From assembly GCA_003153295.1 (NCBI GenBank), contig PLXY01000012.1:1-64000 (forward strand): DNA of 64,000 bases, given 5' to 3'. This DNA comes from Parachlamydiales bacterium. Its GTDB lineage: Bacteria; Chlamydiota; Chlamydiia; Chlamydiales; Rhabdochlamydiaceae. The position numbers and the translations under genes were made by a program. Shown piece after piece: positions 16,236 to 26,320 of this stretch. The notes below the pieces were generated by a model, which was not told the DNA's origin, ran no database searches, and saw nothing but the letters and a program-made list of their open reading frames with translations. Within the stretch, counting starts at the first letter, position 1. Every line of letters begins with the position of its first letter.

Positions 16236-19200
16236 ATGAAAATAATTTTGAAAAAGGTTCGGGTCCACAACCTGAAAGATGTCGATCTGACGCTCGAACC
16301 TAATCAGTTTATTGTTTTTACGGGAGTCTCGGGTTCGGGCAAGTCTTCACTGGCCTTCGATACGATTTATGTCGAAGGGCAAAGAAGATATGTCGAATCT
16401 CTCTCCGCCTATGCCCGAAGACATTTGGGCGATTTCCCTAAGCCTGACGCTGAGCTTATATCCGGCATCTCTCCTACCATTGCCATCGAACAAAAAACAG
16501 CGGGCAGAAGTCCTCGATCTACAGTCGGGACCATGACGGGCATTTACGACTTTCTGCGTGTCCTTTTTGCAAGAACAGCCGTAGCCCATTGCCCGGTCAG
16601 CGGTGAGGTTGTCGCTCCCCAGAGTACTCTCCAGATCATGGAAGCGATCCAAGCTCTACCTAAAGGAACACGCCTTCTGATTTTAAGCCCCTATGCGAAA
16701 GCTAAAAAGGGAGAATTTAAAGATGATTTTGCAGAGCTTTTACGCCGGGGTTTTACTCGGATTCGATTAGATGGAAATGTTGTCGAGCTCACCGAAGAAA
16801 TCCGTGTCGATAAGCAAAAGCCGCATGATATCGACATCGTCATCGATAGAATCGCGCTCCCTGATAACGACCGGATTAAAGAAGCGGTGACTCAAGCCCT
16901 AGATTTAGGCAAAGGGCTCATGAGCATCTATAACCCCGAAACAAAAGAAGAGACTCTTTTTTCTCAGCATGCATATGCCTTTAAGTCAGGACTTTCTTAT
17001 CCCCCGCTAGAGCCTCATGATTTTTCTTTCAACCATCCGCTCGGCATGTGTCCCACCTGCCAAGGACTGGGAGTCACCCGCACGTTTAATTTAGACCTCG
17101 TGATCAAGCCCGAGTTCAGCATTGCCGATGATTGCTGCTCCATCGCTCCCTCTTATACGACAGTTCGCTATGGAAATATCTACAATAACCTCGCGCGGAT
17201 TTTTAAGTTTGATATCAAGACCCCGTGGAAAAAAATCCCTGAGAAAGCTCAACAGGCTTTTCTGTATGGACTCCCCGACAAGTGGACTCGCATGAACTTT
17301 GTCCATCCGCATAAGAACTCCCGCTGGATGGAATATGTGCAATGGCGCGGCGTCCTGAATGAAGCTCTCGATAGATACCAAGCTGCGACCAGTGAAAAAT
17401 ATCGTGAGAAAATGCATGAGCTGATGGAAGAATCGATCTGTCCTGCCTGCAAAGGAAGCCGCTTAAAGCCGTACGCGTCAGCTGCCAAGCTCAAAGGAAA
17501 AACTATCTCCCAGATCACTGCCCTTTCCATTGATGAAGCAGCCGAATTTTTTAAACACATCATACGGACAAAAGTCTCTGAAGAACTTCTCAAAGAAATC
17601 TCCGAACGGCTCCGGTTTCTCTTGGGCGTGGGCTTAAGCTATATCACCTTGGAGAGGTCATCTCCGACGCTCTCAGGTGGAGAATCGCAGCGGGTCCGTC
17701 TGGCGTCTCAAATCGGATCAGGGCTTGTCAGCACAACGTATGTCCTCGATGAACCATCGATTGGACTCCATCCGATTGATAACGCTAAGCTGCTCCTTAC
17801 GTTGAAAACGCTCAGAGATAAAGGCAATACCGTCATCGTAGTCGAGCATGATGCAGAGACCATTTTCGGTGCGGATTCTGTGGTGGATATCGGTCCGTTA
17901 GCTGGAGAAAAAGGGGGCGAGGTCCTCTATGCAGGCTCGGTTCAAGGGCTTTTGAAGTGTGAAAGGTCACTGACAGGGGCCTATCTCTCGGGTAAATTGA
18001 AGATTCCGATGCCGAAAGTTAGACGCAAACCCTCAAAAGACAAGATTGCGATCAAAAAAGCTTCCCATCACAATCTTCAAAAAATCGACGTCGATATTCC
18101 CTTAGGACTTTTTATTGCTGTCACGGGGGTATCGGGTTCAGGTAAATCGTCCCTCATTTCAGATCTTCTCTATCCTGCTTTATCGAACCATCTGCATCAC
18201 TCTCGTCTTGCTGTCGGCAAACATCAAAAAATCGAAGGGCTGGAGTTGATCGATAAAGTGATTGCAATTGATCAGACGCCGATCGGAAGGACTCCCCGCT
18301 CCAATCCCTCGACATATATCAAGCTCTTCGATGATATCCGGGATCTTTTCAGCCAGCTTCCAGAAAGTATCGCTAACGGCTATAAGCCGGGCCGTTTTAG
18401 CTTCAACGTCAAAGAAGGATCGTGCCCCCATTGCAGCGGGATGGGCATGATTAAAATCGATATGGACTTCCTTGAAGATGAATGGGTCACTTGCACCCAT
18501 TGCAAAGGAAAGCGTTTTGATGAGAAAACCCTCGCAGTCCTCTATAAAGGCAAGAGCATCCATGATGTACTGGAAATGAGCGTCGTAGAAGCTGCCGAGT
18601 TTTTCTCCGCCTTGCCGCACATCAAAGTCAAACTCGAAACACTTCTACGAGTGGGCCTCGACTATCTCCATCTGGGACAGCCATCGCCTACTTTGTCAGG
18701 CGGAGAAGCCCAGCGCATCAAACTGGCTAAAGAACTCTCACGGCCTTCAACTGGAAAAACCTTTTACATTCTTGATGAGCCGACGACGGGACTCCATTTT
18801 CATGATATCGGCAAACTGATCGACATCTTGCAATCGCTCGTCAACCGGGGCAATACAGTCCTGGTGATCGAGCATAATATGGACCTTGTCAAAACAACCG
18901 ATTGGATCATCGAACTTGGGCCCGAAGGAGGTCCTGGCGGAGGCAAATTAATTGCAGAAGGGTCGCCGGAAAAAATCGCTAAAGGTAAAACAGCCACGGC
19001 GCTGGCCCTCAATGAACACTTTGAAGCTCCTTCAGCGGGCAGAACCGCAGTCAAGCCTCTCGATCACATCATCGTTGAGGGCGCTAGCCAGAACAACCTC
19101 AAAGATATCAATGTGCAAATTCCTCGGGGAAAAATCACTCTTTGCACAGGGCCTTCAGGCTCAGGTAAAAGTTCGTTTGCCTTTGAGACAATCTACGCTG

Positions 19201-21758
19201 AAGGACAACGCCGCTATGTCGATTCGATGTCGCCTTTTGCCCGCCAGTTCATCAAACAGATGTCAAAGCCCAAAGTCGAACACATCGATGGCCTTTCTCC
19301 TGCGATTGCCATCGAGCAAAAAAGCCATGCCGGAAATCCTCGCAGCACTGTCGGAACGATGACGGAAGCCTATGATTTCCTCCGTATTCTCTACGCTTAT
19401 CTCGGCATCCCTTATTCGCCTGAAACGGGCGTAAAAATAGTCGCCATCAGCAAAGAATACGTCGTTGAAAAACTGCTGGATCTCCCTGAAAAAACCCGGC
19501 TTCAAATCCTCTCTCCGCTCCAGCTCCGCAAAGAGACGTTTCAGCAGCTCAAAGACCGGCTTCAAAAACAAGGATATTTACGCATCCGGCTCAATGGCAC
19601 GTATTATGAATTGGATCAAGAAATCCCGTTTGATTCTAATCGCAAAAATGCTCTTTTTCTCGTGATCGACCGGTGCATTGTTAATCCTGAAAGCAGGAAG
19701 AGATTATTAGAGGCCATTGAACATGCCGCTGCTCAATCAAATGGCAGTATTTTCGTCGATGTAGAGGGAAAAGATCTGTTCTTTAACTTGGCCTTTGCCG
19801 ATCCGACGACCGGAAAATCATATCCTTCCATTACACCCCACACCTTTTCATTTAACACCGAGCAAGGGATGTGTCCTGATTGTTTAGGCCTCGGATTTCA
19901 ATACGGGATTGACCTGCTGCGCAATCGTGAACTGGCAGCGCTCTCTCCGACTGGACTGCTCCGCGCACTTTGGCAAGATACCTCAACGCCTGAGGCCATT
20001 CGCTTTGTCCAAACGTTGTTGGAAAAATACGATATCGATCCTTATGAATCACTAAAGAAACTTCCGCCAGAGCATCTTCAATTATTCTTGCAAGGACCGA
20101 TGGAAATGAAAGGATTCCAATGGCTGGGACTCAATCAGGTGTTAGGGAAAGCCGCAAAATTGCGTTCGGATCTTCGGGACTATCTTTCACCTCTTTTGAC
20201 CCAGTCAACCTGCCTTTCCTGCCAAGGCTCTAGGCTCAATAGTTTGGCCCGTCATGTGAAAATCGAAAATCTCTCTGTGGCCGATTTCTGCAAACTACCG
20301 ATTGATGAAGAGCTCGATTTTATGAATAAGCTCACCGTCCCTCATTTCCTGGAGGAGACGCACCGTCAGCTACATCACCGCCTCCATTTTTTAAAGGCAA
20401 TTGGATTAGGGTATCTAGCTTTGGAAAGAAGCGCTCCCACACTATCCGGTGGAGAGACGCAACGGATTCGCTTAAGCCGCCAGCTGGGCAGTGGACTGAC
20501 CGGCTGCCTCTATGTCCTCGATGAGCCCACCATCGGCCTCCATCCGCTCGACAATGAACTTCTCAATCAGGCCCTTCTTAAGCTCCGCGACATGGGCAAT
20601 ACACTCATACTCGTCGAACACGATCCTCTGACCATCGGCATTTCTGATTATATTTTGGATTTTGGCCCTCATGCGGGGAAAGAAGGAGGCAAGATCACCG
20701 CCCAAGGGACACTCTCTCAAATCCTTAAAAATCCTCATTCCCTCACAGGGGCGTATTTAAGCGGCAGAAAAAAAGTCCCTATCCCCACATCTCGGCGCAA
20801 AGCTAAAACCTTCTTCACGCTCAAACATTGCCAGATGCATAATTTGAAAAATTTCGACATCGATATCCCGATTGCACTTTTTTCTTGCATCACCGGCGTT
20901 TCCGGCAGCGGAAAATCGACCTTGGTGCATGATATTCTCAAGCCCGCTATTGAGAAAAATATCGATGCGACTCCGTTTAACAAGCTGATCGTCCTCGATC
21001 AAAATCCCCTCGGTCAGACCAGCCGCTCTGATATCTCGACGTATGTCGAGCTTTTGACTCCGTTGCGCCATCTTTTTGCTTCCATCCCGGAGGCTAAAGC
21101 CAAAGGGCTGCAAGCCAAACATTTTAGTTTTAACCATCGCAGGGGCATGTGCCCTTCCTGCTATGGAATTGGGACAAAGGCCATTCAGCTCCAATTCCTC
21201 CCCCCTGTTAAAATGGTCTGCGAAGCTTGTCACGGATACCGTTTGAACCCTTTGAGCCTGACGATCCACTTTAAAGGAAAACACCTCGGCCAAATCCTGC
21301 AAATGACCGTGAAAGAAGCCCGCGAATTTCTGGACTCCTTCCATAAAATCGTCAAAATCCTCGATACCCTCATTGCCGTCGGTCTTGACTACCTGCAACT
21401 CGGCCAAGAAATTTCAACTTTGTCCGGCGGGGAACAACAGCGGATCCGGCTCTCCCGCGAACTCTCTAAACGGTCTTCCGGCAAGACCCTATATCTGTTT
21501 GATGAGCCCACCATCGGTCTCCATAGCGATGATATCGTCAAGCTCCTGGCGATCTTCCATGAGCTCGTTAACCGTGGGAATACGCTGGTTTTGATCGAGC
21601 ATAACCTCGATGTGATCGTCAATGCCGATAAGATCTTTGATTTAGGTCCCGGGGCGGGCAATAAAGGGGGCTACTTAGTTGCCCAAGGAACCCCTGAAGA
21701 AATCGCTAAAAACCCTCATTCTGTCACTGGAAGTTTTCTTAAAGCCATAACCTCCTAA
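16236..21758 (+). CDS. uvrA: Double-length excinuclease ABC subunit A
   Basis: UvrA recognises DNA damage and loads UvrB in nucleotide excision repair. This protein has 1840 residues, about twice the usual 940, and is a head-to-tail fusion of two complete UvrA units. Four Walker A motifs G.SGSGKSS occur at about 30, 631, 972 and 1554, each with its LSGGE signature. The zinc-finger pairs are CPTC/CPAC, CPHC/CTHC, CPDC/CLSC and CPSC/CEAC. The second unit begins near residue 940. Normal UvrA works as a dimer, so the fusion may be an intramolecular dimer. The same arrangement is known in Chlamydia (about 1786 residues) and is a strong marker of the order. Confidence 0.97.
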   Translation: MKIILKKVRVHNLKDVDLTLEPNQFIVFTGVSGSGKSSLAFDTIYVEGQRRYVESLSAYARRHLGDFPKPDAELISGISPTIAIEQKTAGRSPRSTVGTMTGIYDFLRVLFARTAVAHCPVSGEVVAPQSTLQIMEAIQALPKGTRLLILSPYAKAKKGEFKDDFAELLRRGFTRIRLDGNVVELTEEIRVDKQKPHDIDIVIDRIALPDNDRIKEAVTQALDLGKGLMSIYNPETKEETLFSQHAYAFKSGLSYPPLEPHDFSFNHPLGMCPTCQGLGVTRTFNLDLVIKPEFSIADDCCSIAPSYTTVRYGNIYNNLARIFKFDIKTPWKKIPEKAQQAFLYGLPDKWTRMNFVHPHKNSRWMEYVQWRGVLNEALDRYQAATSEKYREKMHELMEESICPACKGSRLKPYASAAKLKGKTISQITALSIDEAAEFFKHIIRTKVSEELLKEISERLRFLLGVGLSYITLERSSPTLSGGESQRVRLASQIGSGLVSTTYVLDEPSIGLHPIDNAKLLLTLKTLRDKGNTVIVVEHDAETIFGADSVVDIGPLAGEKGGEVLYAGSVQGLLKCERSLTGAYLSGKLKIPMPKVRRKPSKDKIAIKKASHHNLQKIDVDIPLGLFIAVTGVSGSGKSSLISDLLYPALSNHLHHSRLAVGKHQKIEGLELIDKVIAIDQTPIGRTPRSNPSTYIKLFDDIRDLFSQLPESIANGYKPGRFSFNVKEGSCPHCSGMGMIKIDMDFLEDEWVTCTHCKGKRFDEKTLAVLYKGKSIHDVLEMSVVEAAEFFSALPHIKVKLETLLRVGLDYLHLGQPSPTLSGGEAQRIKLAKELSRPSTGKTFYILDEPTTGLHFHDIGKLIDILQSLVNRGNTVLVIEHNMDLVKTTDWIIELGPEGGPGGGKLIAEGSPEKIAKGKTATALALNEHFEAPSAGRTAVKPLDHIIVEGASQNNLKDINVQIPRGKITLCTGPSGSGKSSFAFETIYAEGQRRYVDSMSPFARQFIKQMSKPKVEHIDGLSPAIAIEQKSHAGNPRSTVGTMTEAYDFLRILYAYLGIPYSPETGVKIVAISKEYVVEKLLDLPEKTRLQILSPLQLRKETFQQLKDRLQKQGYLRIRLNGTYYELDQEIPFDSNRKNALFLVIDRCIVNPESRKRLLEAIEHAAAQSNGSIFVDVEGKDLFFNLAFADPTTGKSYPSITPHTFSFNTEQGMCPDCLGLGFQYGIDLLRNRELAALSPTGLLRALWQDTSTPEAIRFVQTLLEKYDIDPYESLKKLPPEHLQLFLQGPMEMKGFQWLGLNQVLGKAAKLRSDLRDYLSPLLTQSTCLSCQGSRLNSLARHVKIENLSVADFCKLPIDEELDFMNKLTVPHFLEETHRQLHHRLHFLKAIGLGYLALERSAPTLSGGETQRIRLSRQLGSGLTGCLYVLDEPTIGLHPLDNELLNQALLKLRDMGNTLILVEHDPLTIGISDYILDFGPHAGKEGGKITAQGTLSQILKNPHSLTGAYLSGRKKVPIPTSRRKAKTFFTLKHCQMHNLKNFDIDIPIALFSCITGVSGSGKSTLVHDILKPAIEKNIDATPFNKLIVLDQNPLGQTSRSDISTYVELLTPLRHLFASIPEAKAKGLQAKHFSFNHRRGMCPSCYGIGTKAIQLQFLPPVKMVCEACHGYRLNPLSLTIHFKGKHLGQILQMTVKEAREFLDSFHKIVKILDTLIAVGLDYLQLGQEISTLSGGEQQRIRLSRELSKRSSGKTLYLFDEPTIGLHSDDIVKLLAIFHELVNRGNTLVLIEHNLDVIVNADKIFDLGPGAGNKGGYLVAQGTPEEIAKNPHSVTGSFLKAITS

Positions 21759-21988
21759 TAATCAATTAGTTAAAATTGCATCTCTAGAGAACATCAAAAC
21801 AATATATTTATAATTTTAAATAATACCGTTGATTGCAAAATCATTTATTTAATCCAACAGAATGATGAAGTTACAATAACTAAACTGTAAAATTAATATT
21901 TTAAGTATCACATTAATAAGTATTTAATTGTCATATAACTAACTTTTAATTATAATATTATTATAAATTTTAAAATTAGAAGGCAATT

Positions 21989-24265
21989 ATGACAATGATA
22001 GATAAGCCCATCATCGACCCAGCAGTAACGACCTTTTTTCAAAATACCAGCTCTAAATTTGTATCCGATGGAGCTACTTATACAACTGCCATTTTTCAAT
22101 CATTCTTAGAACTATTAGAAGGCTGGGGAGAAACGGTTTCTGATTTTTTCGTTCCCAAGAGTGTTAAAAAGCTTGTACAAGATCCAAAAGCTTCCAAAGC
22201 CGCAGCAGACGCTTTAAAAAAACAAAAAAAAGAAAGAACTGAGCTCCAAAAAACAATAATCGCCAAACATCACCAGGTTTTAAAACAACCTATCTCAATT
22301 CTGGAAAAAATCAAAAGTTTAGTCAATCTACCTAAAGAAATTCTCCCTTATATCGATATTTTCTTTGCTAAGGGAACAAAATTGGAACTCGATGTCGGTT
22401 TGGAAGATGAACTGACTTTTTCAACAGACTTGAAACTCGCTAGCAAAGGTGTGAAAGGCAGAGTACATGTCACTCTACCAACGACGGCGCCTATCGTTAG
22501 TACCGAAGACGAGATGCCTGTAGATCTCCATCCTGCCCTTAAAGGTCTGCTTGGGGCAAAACTCTCCCCTCTATTTTCTAAAGATCTTGATGTCACGCAA
22601 ATCGTCGATTTACTTTTAACGCTTCCTAGCCAACAAATGAACATCACTTATGACAAAGGAAATGCCGATATCACTTTGGTATTGCCCAGCGGAGTTATTT
22701 TTAGAGTAGTACTTGCTACTGAAACCCAAGCCACAGGAGACACCGATATCGTTCGCAGTTTCCTAAAAGGCGTCTTAAAAGAAAATTTCGCAGGAATAGA
22801 ACCTCTTCTCGGTGAAACCTTTAGTTTTATTTGGGATGGATCAACCTCACAATTCAAGTTTAACTTTGCTCAGCAACAAGCATTGAAAATCAACACACTC
22901 AAGCTCAAAGGAGAAGGCTTCCTTCAAACGTTAGCTGCAAAAATTGGGGAAAACAGTTCTATCGTTATCCCCCAGACAATTGCAGGGAAAATCGATTTCA
23001 AAAACACCTCCATTCAATTTGAGCCCGGCACAAAATTAATCCTCCAAGGATTTTTCCCTTGGGATAAAAATGTCGATATCAATCACATCTCTTATGATAT
23101 TGAAAAAAATACCGTCCAATTATCTATTGACTGCTTTGGAAATCACATCATTCCAATTAAACTGGACAAACCGAAAGAAAGCGAAGAATCCCCTCTTCAA
23201 AATATCGACTTTAAGTTCATCCCGTTTATAGACCCTCAGGCCAAAAAGATAGATGAAAAGAAAAAACAAGCGGCAGAAATTAAACCGACCATTGGCCCGC
23301 AGCAAAAACAAAGCTTGGTCCTCAGCCAAATTAAAAATCTGATCAAAATCCCCGAAGCTTTTGTCTCCTACCTCAGTATGATTTTTGTTAAAGGAACAGC
23401 CCTCCATGCTGATATTGATATTCAGGACAACATCAGCTTTAGCACCGAAGTGAATATCCCTGGCGGCGGTATCTCTGGACGTATTTTTCTAACAGCTCCT
23501 ATGAACCCGGTTTCGACAGATGCCTCTCCGGTAAAAATGAATGATAAACTTTTAGGCTTAATCACTGAGCAGCTTCAATCGCTCGGATCCGAAGACGATA
23601 TCAATCAATTGATCGCTATGATCGCTATGCTCCCTGAACAAAACGTCTATGTAAGATGGATTGGGTCGTCTAATATGGCCAAACTAGACTTGAGTCTTCC
23701 CGGAGGAGCCCATCTCAAGTTAGATCTTATCCTCGATAAAAAGAGTAATATGGTCGAAACGGTTCTCTCAAAAATCTTGAAAGACAATTATAAAGGAATT
23801 GCCCCCCTTCTTTTGCAAGACTACGCTCTCACATGGAATGGATCTTCAAAGAAATTTACAGTAGAATTCTTAGAACAACAGGCTGTTCATATTGATGCTG
23901 TAAAGCTGAAAGGTGAAGGATTCATCCAAGATGTAGTGGGTAAGATTATTAAAGGAAGTCGGATTGTCATTCCAGAAACCATCAGCGGAACGATTGACTT
24001 TCAAAAGATTGCAGTTAAATTTGATCCAGGGACAAAATTTCTCCTGAAAGGACTCTTACCCTTTGATAAAGAGATTGATTTCGATCAAGTCACTTTCCGT
24101 CCGGAAAACAATGCCATCGATTTAAAAATCAAATGCTTCGGAACCCATCAAGCAACTATCGATCTCAATACTTCAAATGTCGATAAAGTCAGTCTGGGTA
24201 TCGTGCCGACCTTGCCGCGCCGTCTGATACATTCGCGATTGCCGCCTTTTGCAATGATGCCTTAA
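21989..24265 (+). CDS. Unknown protein with an internal duplication of about 300 residues
   Basis: A 758-residue protein with AGAAGG before the ATG. After a helical N-terminus (1-100) there are two homologous units, about 102-410 and 440-745. Matching landmarks are FAKGTKLELD and FVKGTALHAD; F.PGTKLIL and FDPGTKFLL; KLKGEGFLQ and KLKGEGFIQ; DCFGNH and KCFGTH. The units are rich in beta strands. No signal peptide or known domain was recognised. The upstream 230 bp is very AT-rich. It ends 4 bp into the convergent gene 24262. A lipid- or membrane-binding beta-sheet protein is conceivable, but that is speculation. Confidence 0.7.
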   Translation: MTMIDKPIIDPAVTTFFQNTSSKFVSDGATYTTAIFQSFLELLEGWGETVSDFFVPKSVKKLVQDPKASKAAADALKKQKKERTELQKTIIAKHHQVLKQPISILEKIKSLVNLPKEILPYIDIFFAKGTKLELDVGLEDELTFSTDLKLASKGVKGRVHVTLPTTAPIVSTEDEMPVDLHPALKGLLGAKLSPLFSKDLDVTQIVDLLLTLPSQQMNITYDKGNADITLVLPSGVIFRVVLATETQATGDTDIVRSFLKGVLKENFAGIEPLLGETFSFIWDGSTSQFKFNFAQQQALKINTLKLKGEGFLQTLAAKIGENSSIVIPQTIAGKIDFKNTSIQFEPGTKLILQGFFPWDKNVDINHISYDIEKNTVQLSIDCFGNHIIPIKLDKPKESEESPLQNIDFKFIPFIDPQAKKIDEKKKQAAEIKPTIGPQQKQSLVLSQIKNLIKIPEAFVSYLSMIFVKGTALHADIDIQDNISFSTEVNIPGGGISGRIFLTAPMNPVSTDASPVKMNDKLLGLITEQLQSLGSEDDINQLIAMIAMLPEQNVYVRWIGSSNMAKLDLSLPGGAHLKLDLILDKKSNMVETVLSKILKDNYKGIAPLLLQDYALTWNGSSKKFTVEFLEQQAVHIDAVKLKGEGFIQDVVGKIIKGSRIVIPETISGTIDFQKIAVKFDPGTKFLLKGLLPFDKEIDFDQVTFRPENNAIDLKIKCFGTHQATIDLNTSNVDKVSLGIVPTLPRRLIHSRLPPFAMMP

Positions 24266-24558
24266 TCGGTCCTTGGATTTTTCTTAGGCTGGGTAATCAT
24301 TTTGAGCAATCTTGCCGCATTTTCTCTCAATTGTAACTGATGGGCAAAGGAGCCGACCTTGCCTAAGTGGACCATTCCCTGAATTCCTATCCAGATGTAA
24401 AATGCAGTCTTGCCTAGCAAAGTTTTGATCCCAACGGCCATAACGGCCTGTAGAGCTCCGTAAGTCGCACCATACCAGGGTCTATCCAGCCAGATATATC
24501 CTATCACAGCCCCTGCCGCCGCACCCGCAAACGCTCCGTTATCGAAATTCAATTCCAT
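24262..24558 (-). CDS. Small glycine/alanine-rich membrane protein
   Basis: A 98-residue protein. The start MELNFDNG is chosen because AGG lies 6 nt upstream; another ATG is two codons earlier. The segments GAFAGAAAGAVIGYIW and GATYGALQAVMAVGIKTL form two tight glycine-zipper-like helices, with a third (TAFYIWIGIQGMV) after them, then a charged tail. It is a probable inner-membrane protein of unknown role. Its stop overlaps that of the convergent gene by 4 bp. Confidence 0.55.
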   Translation of the reverse strand: MELNFDNGAFAGAAAGAVIGYIWLDRPWYGATYGALQAVMAVGIKTLLGKTAFYIWIGIQGMVHLGKVGSFAHQLQLRENAARLLKMITQPKKNPRTD

Positions 24559-24673
24559 AGTCATCCTACTCAACCAATTAAATTTTAGTTTCAAAAAAAC
24601 AATAAAAGCAAGCCTTCTATTCCCTGAATATCTTTGAATAAGTATTATACTTTCCTATTACAGTGGGTACAAC

Positions 24674-26269
24674 ATGAAATATTTGTTCTTTTTTTTCGGA
24701 GTAATTATGTGTTTATTTATGGCATGCAGTAAAATAGGCCCATCAATGAGCAAGACGGAACAAAATTTAAAGGTTAATTTAAAAAAAGAACCTGTTTCAT
24801 TAGATCCCCGTAAAGGCAATGATATGGCGGCCTCCCAGCTCCATTTCATGCTTTTTGAAGGGCTGTTAAAATTAAATCCTGATCTTACCCTTTCTCCTGC
24901 TCAAGCAAAATCGTATGACATCTCCGATGATCGTAAAACTTATACTTTTCATTTAGGAGAAACGACATGGTCTGATGGGACGGCTGTAACGGCCTATGAT
25001 TTTGAAAAGAGCTGGAAAAGCATGCTCAATCCTGTTTTTCCTTGCCCCGACGCCTATTTGCTTTATTCTATTAAAAACGCAAAATTAGCGAAAAAGGGGG
25101 AAGTGCCTCTTTATCAAGTCGGAATCACCTCTAAAGATGCAAAAACGCTTGTCGTTGAACTTGAATACCCCGCTCCTTTTTTCTTGCAGACCGTTGCCTC
25201 CTCAGTCTTTCTTCCCGTTAATTTTCAACTCGATGCCAAAGAACCCGATTGGGCTGGCTCATGCAAGAACTTCATTTCAAATGGTCCTTTTATCCTCAAA
25301 GAATGGAAACTGAACCAAGAGATCGTCCTAGAAAAAAACAGCCGCTATCGACAGGCTAAAGAAGTCAAATTAGACCGCCTCTCTTTTGAAATTATCGATA
25401 ACGAATCGACCGTTCTCTATTTATATTCCAGTGGCCATTTTGATCTCGTAGGAACCCCTCTCTCCTTTATTCCCTCTATGCTCCACCACGATGCTGAAAA
25501 AAAGAAACTCTTACAATTTTTCCCTGTTGCCACGACTAAATTTCTCGCTTTCAACACGGCAAACTTTCCTTTCAATAATGCCAATATCCGCCGCGCTTTT
25601 GCTTATGCGATCAACAGAAAAGAGATCGTTGAACATATTTCTCAGCTCAGCCAAAAAGAAGCGCTGACTGTCATTCCACCTGCCCTTTTGCCTCCGGGGC
25701 AGCCCGATCTTTTTACCGATAACGATCAGATACAGGCAAAAGAGTTCCTTCAAAAAGGACTGCAAGAGCTTCAAGTCCGACCTGAAGATCTCAATATCTC
25801 TTTTATGTATTGTTCGAGCGCAGTGAATCAATCGATTGCCCAAGAATTGCAGGACCGCTGGTTGAAAATTCTCGGAGTAGAGGTAAATCTTGAAAATATT
25901 GAGTTTAAACTTCTCCATGAAAGATCTAAAAAAGCAGCCTTTTCAATTGGTCTTTTCGCCTGGCTTGCCGATTATAGCGACCCGATGAACATCCTGGAGC
26001 GGTTCCAAGATAAAACCAGCCACCGCAATTACTCTAAGTGGCAAAATGAATCTTATAATCTTCTCCTTCAACAGGCGCTCAACGCCTCCTCCCAACACGC
26101 CTATCTACAAAAAGTCAAAGAAGCCGAGCAGTTCTTAGTCGATGAAATGCCGATCACCGGCCTTTATCATGACAACTATGTCTTCTTGATCCAGCCGCAT
26201 GTGGAAGGGTTTGCGATTTCCCCCTTAGGCCATATCTATTTTGATAAAATTTCCCTAAAGCCTCATTGA
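24674..26269 (+). CDS. oppA: Oligopeptide-binding lipoprotein, OppA family
   Basis: A 531-residue solute-binding protein of the SBP_bac_5 family. The leader ends in the lipobox LFMAC (Cys18), giving a lipid-anchored periplasmic protein. Family landmarks include SLDPRKGND near the mature start, LFEGLLKLNPD, TWSDGTAVTAYDFEKSWK, SNGPF.L.EW and the central AFAYAINRKEIV. It delivers short peptides to an ABC permease; no permease genes are in this window. It is followed 51 bp later by an M3 oligopeptidase on the same strand, which fits peptide uptake and breakdown as an amino-acid source. Confidence 0.92.
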   Translation: MKYLFFFFGVIMCLFMACSKIGPSMSKTEQNLKVNLKKEPVSLDPRKGNDMAASQLHFMLFEGLLKLNPDLTLSPAQAKSYDISDDRKTYTFHLGETTWSDGTAVTAYDFEKSWKSMLNPVFPCPDAYLLYSIKNAKLAKKGEVPLYQVGITSKDAKTLVVELEYPAPFFLQTVASSVFLPVNFQLDAKEPDWAGSCKNFISNGPFILKEWKLNQEIVLEKNSRYRQAKEVKLDRLSFEIIDNESTVLYLYSSGHFDLVGTPLSFIPSMLHHDAEKKKLLQFFPVATTKFLAFNTANFPFNNANIRRAFAYAINRKEIVEHISQLSQKEALTVIPPALLPPGQPDLFTDNDQIQAKEFLQKGLQELQVRPEDLNISFMYCSSAVNQSIAQELQDRWLKILGVEVNLENIEFKLLHERSKKAAFSIGLFAWLADYSDPMNILERFQDKTSHRNYSKWQNESYNLLLQQALNASSQHAYLQKVKEAEQFLVDEMPITGLYHDNYVFLIQPHVEGFAISPLGHIYFDKISLKPH

Positions 26270-26320
26270 CATATTTGTACAGAAATCGACATCCTAAAAA
26301 AGATAACAGGGGCTCTTACG

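Noticed and set aside
20757-21407. Minus-strand frame of 216 codons inside uvrA
   Set aside because: Antisense shadow of a strongly coding gene; no ribosome site and no recognisable motif. The many other open frames inside uvrA, pyk, valS and fumC are shadows for the same reason.
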